This document shows, piece by piece, positions 58,201 through 64,000 of a DNA stretch of 64,000 nt (position 1 is its first letter; each line of letters starts with the position of its first letter). The notes under the pieces are model-generated. The model did not search any database. It saw nothing but the letters and a program-made list of their open reading frames with translations, and had not been told where the DNA came from. The position numbers and the translations under genes are program-made. Source of the stretch: Dastarcus helophoroides (Eukaryota; Arthropoda; Insecta; Coleoptera; Bothrideridae); assembly GCA_028583605.1 (NCBI GenBank), contig CM053334.1, positions 19,254,618 through 19,318,617 of the forward strand, in the 5' to 3' direction.

Positions 58201-61200
58201 TAATCATGCATTAGGAAGACTTAATAAGACAGAATCAACAATTTGTCTTTTAAAAGAGAGGCAAGTCAACTTAAACTCCCTCTAACGAGACGCTCCTAAT
58301 TCGCAACAAACTCCCTCAATAGTTAACGACTTCATTGATCAACAGACGCACGTTGTAACTACCAGATGCAGATATATCAAAAATTACCGTTTTTTTTTGT
58401 AAAATTGGCACGTCTGTGCTAAATGTCTCAGCCATAACTTTAATAGTGCTTTAGGAAGACTTAATAAGACAGAATCAACAATTTGTCTTTTAAAAGAGAG
58501 GCAAGTCAACTTAAACTCCCCCTAACGAGACGCTCCTAATTCGCAACAAACTCCCTCAATAGTTAACGACTTCAGTGATCAACAGACGCACGTTATAACC
58601 ACCAGATGGAGATATATCAAAAATTACCGTTTTTTTTTGTAAAATTGGCACGTCTGTGCTGAATGTCTCAGTCATAACTTTAATCATGCATTAGGAAGAC
58701 TTAATAAGACAGAATCAACAATTTGTCTTTTAAAAGAGAGGCAAGTCAACTTAAACTCCCCCTAACGAGACGCTCCTAATTCGCAACAAACTCCCTCGAT
58801 AGTTAACGACTTCATTGATCAACAGACGCACGTTATAACCACCAGATGCAGACGGTAACCTTATCGTCTGCAATTCTAGCCAGTCTAGACTAGCTAGAAT
58901 CTTTCGTATTATTTCGTGGTATATTTTTATTTTTGGTATTATTTCGTCGTATATTTTCATTTTTGGTATAATTTCGTTGTATATTTGTACTTCCAGGCAC
59001 TACTAATATGAAAATAGTTGAGTCCATTTTACATTTTTGGTTTCTTTAATGAACTACTCTGACGAAAAATAAAACGGGAATTCCAAAAATAATAAGTGAC
59101 GAAAACAGTGCGCGAAAAAATTAACCAATTTGACGAAAAATAAGAGGATCGTAAAAACGCATTCACATAATTAACGTTTAATACTCAAACAGCAAGATTT
59201 AGTTTTATATTAAACATTTGTCGGTTGATTACCGATTATGAAAATGTGCCCATGAAAACTGGAAGGTACAACGTATTTACAGGAATATTCAAGCGCCTAT
59301 TTTATCCGAACTGTTTGGGGGTTGAGACGCGTCCATGAAGAAAAAAACAAATGATTTGTATCAACAAATGTCTTATCAAAAAGACAGTTTTTTCACGTTT
59401 TTTGGAACGACAATTAAACTTACGATTTAAAAATTCGACTTTTAAAAACGTCAATTATTTAAAGCTGAAATTTCGCAAAAACCGCCATTAAATGGCGCGC
59501 AAGAAAATCATTACTTAAATGGATAAGAAGACAGAAATAGAATCAAAATTTTGATGAAACAAGCTACTCTTAAAAAACTAAAAAAAAACATCTACCTTGT
59601 TCTTGTTCTTCTTCTCGTTTCTCGGGGTCGTTAACTACACATAAAATCACTGTGTATGTCTTTTCTTCTATATCCCACTGTTCCGTGTCGTTCTCAGTGC
59701 CACCTTTTGCTACACAATCCTCACTGTCTTTTTCTATACTATTTTGATTTTCGAATCCAAGGGAAGGCGTTTTAGATTTATTTCCTGAAACAATTAGGGA
59801 AGCAAATCATTACCTGTAACCTACAGAGAAAGAGAATCAATATGATAGCGAAGGCTTCCACAGGCCATGAGTCAGTACAGGATATACTTCTTCCGGGATT
59901 AGGACCGTGTCAAAGAACTACTAAAAGTGTTGAACACTTTTAGTAGTTCTTTGACACGCTCCAATCCCGGAAGAAGTATATCCTGTAAAAGAGAAGCAAA
60001 TCATTTCCTGTAACCATTAGAGAAAAGAGAAGCCAAATCATTTCCTGTAACCATCAGAGAAAAGAGAAGCCAAATCATTTCCTGTAACCATCAAAGAGAC
60101 GAGCAAATCTGGAGTGTAATTCCAAATGAAATGTCTCCACTTCAGCTAGTACTGGGAGGGAAGGTCTCCCCAGCATATTCTATTGAAATGCTTCCAAAAT
60201 TAGGGAACAGGTTGCAACGAGCACAAAATTTCTTGTTTTACTAGCTGAATAGATAAGTTAAAATTACCTACTTTGAAAATTTTGCAGAGGTTTTAGGTGA
60301 ACAGTTGGAATTCGTCCCGGTTCCGCAACTAATTTGTCCAAACCTGTAATTAATTAACAATTAAAGGAAGTCATAAAATAAATAAGACGATCAAACCTTT
60401 ACTTATAGCATTGTTTTCTTTATTTTTAGTAGTACTATTACTTGATGGATTAGGTTTGGTACCACCTATAAAAACCCAAGACGTTACTTGGTAATAATAA
60501 TAATAATAAACACATAAATAACAAATAGATGATTTGATAAAACAAACAACATAAAGCAAATCTTCATAAGAAGTGTTGCTTTTTCATTTAACTTTTTTTT
60601 TGAAGATTTAAACTTTATTTAAAAATTTCGACCCTTTTTGCAAAACTTCGACCTTGTATAAAAATTCCAAATTTTTTTGAATTTCCTTGAGGAAATCGAC
60701 CTTTATTAAAAATGTTGATCTCTTTCAAAATTTCACCTTATTTTATACAAAATTTCAACACTTTTTCAAAATTTCGACTTAAAAAGATCCAACATTTCGA
60801 TATAAAAAGATCCAACATTTTGATATAAAAAGATCCAACATTTCGATTTAAAAAGATCCAACATTTCGACTTAAAAAGATCCAACATTTCGACTTTCTTT
60901 TCCCCAAAATTTCGAAGTTTTTTCCAAAATTTCGTCTTTTTTTTTCCAAATTTCGAACTTTCTCTAAAGTTTAATTTTCTATAACACTTGGACTTTTCCC
61001 CCAAAATTAAAGGTAAATATTTTCATAAATTTCCCAAATTTTGTCCTTTTGGGGCCCCAAAAATGAAAAAATCCAATCGTTATAATGTCTGATTTCATCT
61101 GGTATTTCAACATTGATTTTTTTTTTTTATTTAATTCATTCTAAGTACACAATTAGGAATTAAATTACTTATTTCTCCAAAACAGTCGAAGCACTTACTA

Positions 61201-62165
61201 TACATTTTCTTCACTTGTGGGACTTCCAAATCCTCGTCCCATCTTTTAGGCACAGTGCCATTTGGAAGATTCTTCTGTTTCAGTTGTTCCGGTTGGAAAT
61301 GTCGATAACAGACAAATCTGTTATGAAGTTGCTCATCTGTCAACTTCAGCAATGCCTCGTTGCCTGCAAATAAAAATTTTTAACGATAGATCCCCTTAAA
61401 GCGATAAAAATTTGTGTTGCGCGTTGTATTTGACACAAATAGTAAAGATATGTCCACGGTTTTTGCCTTATAATCAACAATTTTCATTATTCTTCATTTA
61501 AGATTCTTATTGATCGGAAACATGTTGATCAATTTTATTTGACCCGACCAAGAATATTGTCAACTTTCATTAATAAAAATTTAAATATTAGTACAGGATA
61601 TACTTCTTCCGGGATTGGACCGTGTCAAAGAAGTACTAAACACAACACAACCAAGTGTTCCAACGCTTTTAATAGTTCTTTGACACTGTCCAATCCTGGA
61701 AGAAGTATATCCTGTACTGACTCTAGCCGTGGAAGCCTTCGTTATCATAATTTAAATATTTCCAAATTGTATTGCAGAAATTTTAAATAAAATTATTAAA
61801 AATGTACCATACTGTATTTGAATATTTTACAACGCGTTTGGTGGTACAACCCTATTTACGAAACAAAGTATTATTTTTATTTTAAAGTACAACCCACAAC
61901 ACAAGTTTTTATTGTGTGGATCCGCCTTAAGATGTATTTTTTTTTAATCAGCCCTAAATGCGCCTTAATTTAACCAACATCGTAGCACTTTATGATGAGG
62001 TTAGAAAAAGGGCAGCCCGTATAAAATAATACAAACATACTTACCGGAATTAATTACCCACTGTCGCAGAAGTTCTTTATTTTTGGGAAAGCGAAATTTT
62101 CTCAAATTAGAATCGGTGCGACTTGAAAGACCACAGTCCATAAATTGGCAACGTATCCCACTCAT
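55240..62165 (-). CDS. THAP-ZAD-C2H2 zinc-finger protein, gene D (one frameshift, tail cut by MITE)
   Basis: Nine exons: 62045-62165, 61199-61363, 60397-60465, 60272-60343, 59596-59784, 57211-57356, 56169-57163, 55789-56042, 55240-55698. The THAP domain is encoded by two exons (MSGIRCQFMDCG, FRFPK, Trp, VCYRHF, TVPKRW), unlike the single exon of A and B. Linker exons 3-4 and exons 5-9 correspond to A/B with identical phases. ZAD (VCRTCLRVF, then VCKTCEHHIH), a linker with a 14-residue repeat (DEISDGITLGVPN type) and nine C2H2 fingers follow. Exon 8 contains one extra base near 55860 (FHSAT/QLRTHVQRKH); without it the product is 822 aa and all phases agree. The stop (DIQ then TAG) lies in an inserted element, removing about 30 residues of the acidic tail. 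The gene could be functional with a corrected base, or a recent pseudogene. Confidence 0.83.
57415..58854. repeat. About 240-bp satellite, six tandem copies, in gene D intron 5
   Basis: Each unit starts near ATATATCAAAAATTACCG and a T run, then contains AAATTGGCACGTCTGTGCT, GGAAGACTTAATAAGACAG, TAACGAGACGCTCCTAATTC and GATCAACAGACGCACG. Copies begin near 57415, 57655, 57894, 58134, 58374 and 58614, and are about 95 % alike. It is unrelated to the 0.4-kb satellite. Confidence 0.95.
58855..59595. other. Rest of gene D intron 5
   Basis: AT-rich, with a short three-fold repeat of TTTTTGGTATTATTTCGTCG and GTATATTTTCA (58905-58995). No coding exon seen. Confidence 0.55.
59876..59987. mobile_element. 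112-bp foldback MITE in gene D intron 4
   Basis: An almost perfect palindrome: TACAGGATATACTTCTTCCG ... AACTACTAAAAGTGTT and its complement around a 2-base centre. The flank GCGAAGGCTTCCAC ... GAGTCAG reappears inverted next to the second copy at 61592-61716. Non-coding. Confidence 0.9.
59988..60100. repeat. 36-bp tandem repeat, three copies, in gene D intron 4
   Basis: Units of the type AAAGAGAAGCCAAATC plus ATTTCCTGTAACCATCAGAG, immediately after the foldback element. The unit resembles the sequence just upstream of the exon 5 acceptor (59785-59820), from which it may derive. Confidence 0.85.
60775..60900. repeat. Short tandem repeat, five copies, in gene D intron 2
   Basis: Five units of AAAAAGATCCAACATTTCGA with a linker of 1-3 bases (ATAT or CTT variants), lying among AAATTTCGA-type sequence. 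Confidence 0.85.
61592..61716. mobile_element. Foldback MITE, second copy, in gene D intron 1
   Basis: Same family as 59876-59987, with a less perfect centre (extra CACAACACAACC). After it come GACTCTAGCCGTGGAAGCC and TTCGTTATCAT, the inverted form of the left flank of the first copy. The two loci therefore share more than the palindrome. Confidence 0.88.
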
Positions 62166-62779
62166 GTTTAATTAAAATTGCCTTACATCAAACATCTATT
62201 GATGCCAAACTTAAAAAATATAAAATAAATGAATTGGATGATTAACGAATCTAAAAATTATATACTTATTAGTCTTAAGGTAAAAATTATTACTGAATCT
62301 GTTTAGGCACTTCATAACATTACTATTGTTTTAAGGACTAGGAGTCCTATCCTAAATAAAACTGTTTATTCAGAATTCGTAACAGAATCAAAACCGTAAT
62401 TAAATGAAGGGGGGAATTTAGTTTTAATTAAATTTAACAGTGTCTACCTTGCAAAAGATTTTTCCACCAACGCAGAACCCTGCATTGTTTAAATATAAAC
62501 CAGTCAAACCCCTAATCTTCTCGATAATTGCGGGGCTACATTACCTCTAGCGGAGATATACTTTGAGCGCCATCTATTGTGTTCAGAATGTCCAACCTCT
62601 CTAGGTTTTTATGTATAAAAATATTGCTCATCTAGATTATACTCGGTCCCTTATATTAATATCGTCGTTAGGTTCTTAAATCGTATCATGAATATTAGTC
62701 AATTACGAAGATAATGTGCCGCCAAAGATCAGTCAAAAGTTAGGTTAGACAAAGTAGTAATTCTAAAATTTTACCTTAT
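62166..62779. other. Immediate upstream region of gene D
   Basis: AT-rich; should contain the gene D promoter. No core element stands out and no other gene is seen. Confidence 0.5.
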
Positions 62780-63510
62780 GTTGTTCTGAAAAACAGATTT
62801 ATTTAGTTATTGAGGCACAATAGTTGATAAAAATACTAATATCGAACAGATTTTGGTTAAATTGTTGCGGAAGCGATTGTTTATTAATTTCAGTAAACAT
62901 AAACAAAATTAAAACCGGCACGAGTCACGTCCATAGAACGCTACCACGTCAGCAGTGTTGCCAATCATTCAATATAATATGTCACCAACCTAACTTCCCC
63001 TCAATTCCTCATACCAGTGGCGTACTTGTTGTTTACAAAATGAAAATATACATGTTAATATTTTTTTTTAATTAAGAACGCGTTTTTCACGCGACACCTA
63101 TCACTAATTCTTCATGGTGGACTTTTGTTGGTCGGAAACATTACATTCATGACTATTAAAATTTATTAACGATAAAAATGCAACAAAATTTAAAAATTCC
63201 ACAAGGTTTTGGTAAATAATAATTATAAAATTTTACCATATGTTGTTCCGAAAAAAACCGATTTATTTAGTTATTGAGGCACAATGGTTAATAAAAACAC
63301 TAAGATCGAACAGATTCTGGTTAAATTGTTACGGAAACGATTGTTTATTAATTTCAGTAAACATAAACAAAACGTAAAACCCGCACGAGTAACGTCCATA
63401 GAACACCACCACGTCAGCAGTGTTGCCAATCATTCAATATAATATGTCACCATCCTAACTTCCCCTCAATTCCTCCTACCAGTGGCGTACTTGTTGGTAG
63501 CTCTTACAAA
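62780..63510. repeat. Two tandem copies of the upstream module near gene D
   Basis: 62770-63040 and 63238-63497 match closely: TATGTTGTTC(T/C)GAAAAA, TTATTGAGGCACAAT, TCGAACAGATT, TTATTAATTTCAGTAAACAT, GTCAGCAGTGTTGCCAATCA and CAGTGGCGTACTTGTT. The same block, more diverged, is upstream of gene A (once) and gene B (four times). Confidence 0.85.
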
Positions 63511-64000
63511 ATGAAAATACAGGGTGATTCAGTCATAATGTCATTAATTTTAACAGAAGGTAGAGAAAAATGAGTATGATACGAATCCGCTATTAAAAAT
63601 ATATGTTTATAATACATTTTCGCCGAAAAAAAAATCATTTCAAATCATAATTAAAACCCCTTTTCAGGCTGCCACTGGCGGTCATGTAGCTTCGTATGAT
63701 ACATATACTTATTAAGTATATGGTATGACATATCCAATTTGACCTCTGTCAGCTTGGATGCGACGTTGCCAAAATTTTAAAGTATTGTCGTTATACTGTT
63801 AGTGTTGATTGAATCAACGCTGTTAGACATGATAAATAGATTTAAAATCATTTAACATATCTAATGCGAATTGCAGGAATGCATAATAATTATAATAGAT
63901 AAAAGAATTTAATGTTTGATGTGATACGAACAAAATCCGGGTGGCGGCTGCAGAATGAACTATTCAGTATTTAAGTAAAAAAGTCATCCAGTGTGCTTTG
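63511..64000. other. Window end, intergenic
   Basis: Begins with TACAGGGTGATTCAGTCAT at about 63520, a style seen at transposon ends, but the other end is not identifiable within the window. Contains the micro-insertion at 63694-63730. No gene is seen. Confidence 0.5.
63694..63730. mobile_element. Second 21-bp palindromic micro-insertion
   Basis: The insert 63702-63722 is identical to 48077-48097 (arms CATATACTT and AAGTATATG around ATT). The flanks are GTATGATA and GTATGACA, matching at 7 of 8 bases, consistent with an older 8-bp target duplication. Confidence 0.85.

Overview
The window is AT-rich nuclear DNA of an animal, almost certainly an insect. It has spliceosomal introns with GT/AG borders, a clear TIMM22 gene, a clear BOP1 gene, and a cluster of genes carrying THAP, ZAD (zinc-finger-associated domain, an arthropod family) and C2H2 zinc-finger domains. 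Much of the rest is hAT-like, pogo-like and Helitron-like elements, LINE debris and satellite arrays. A beetle is my best guess from general look; no sequence here proves the order.

Layout. 1-3150: intergenic. 3150-6495: one 3.3 kb strand-asymmetric C/T tract. 8093-8741 (+): TIMM22, 3 exons. 9127-13719 (-): BOP1, 7 exons, tail to tail with TIMM22. From about 14.4 kb to the end lie four related minus-strand loci: gene A (16332-21789), gene B (24938-33239), pseudogene C (40577-45917, with a THAP gene at 46274-47866 just upstream) and gene D (55240-62165). A, B and D can be assembled exon by exon with conserved splice phases into THAP + linker + ZAD + nine C2H2 fingers + acidic repetitive tail. 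A (927 aa) and B (1772 aa) are intact. D has one 1-nt insertion and a transposon-borne stop in its tail. C carries many lesions.

The most striking features are: (1) the THAP-ZAD-C2H2 fusion architecture, with three different THAP modules on one conserved body; (2) recurrent expansion of 21-bp (7-residue) repeats inside these genes, including about 123 units making up nearly half of protein B, with 63-bp higher-order periods in both B and C; (3) transposon insertions at the same C-terminal tail region in C and D; (4) a 21-bp palindromic micro-insertion flanked by 8-bp target duplications, present twice, one with an empty-site control in an adjacent tandem copy; (5) satellite arrays on both sides of gene A and inside an intron of gene D.

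Function. TIMM22 serves mitochondrial inner-membrane carrier import and BOP1 serves 60S ribosome maturation. The THAP-ZAD-C2H2 proteins are by domain content DNA-binding nuclear factors; their targets cannot be read from this sequence. Single-nucleotide frameshifts in BOP1 and in gene D leave open that part of the lesion load is assembly error.
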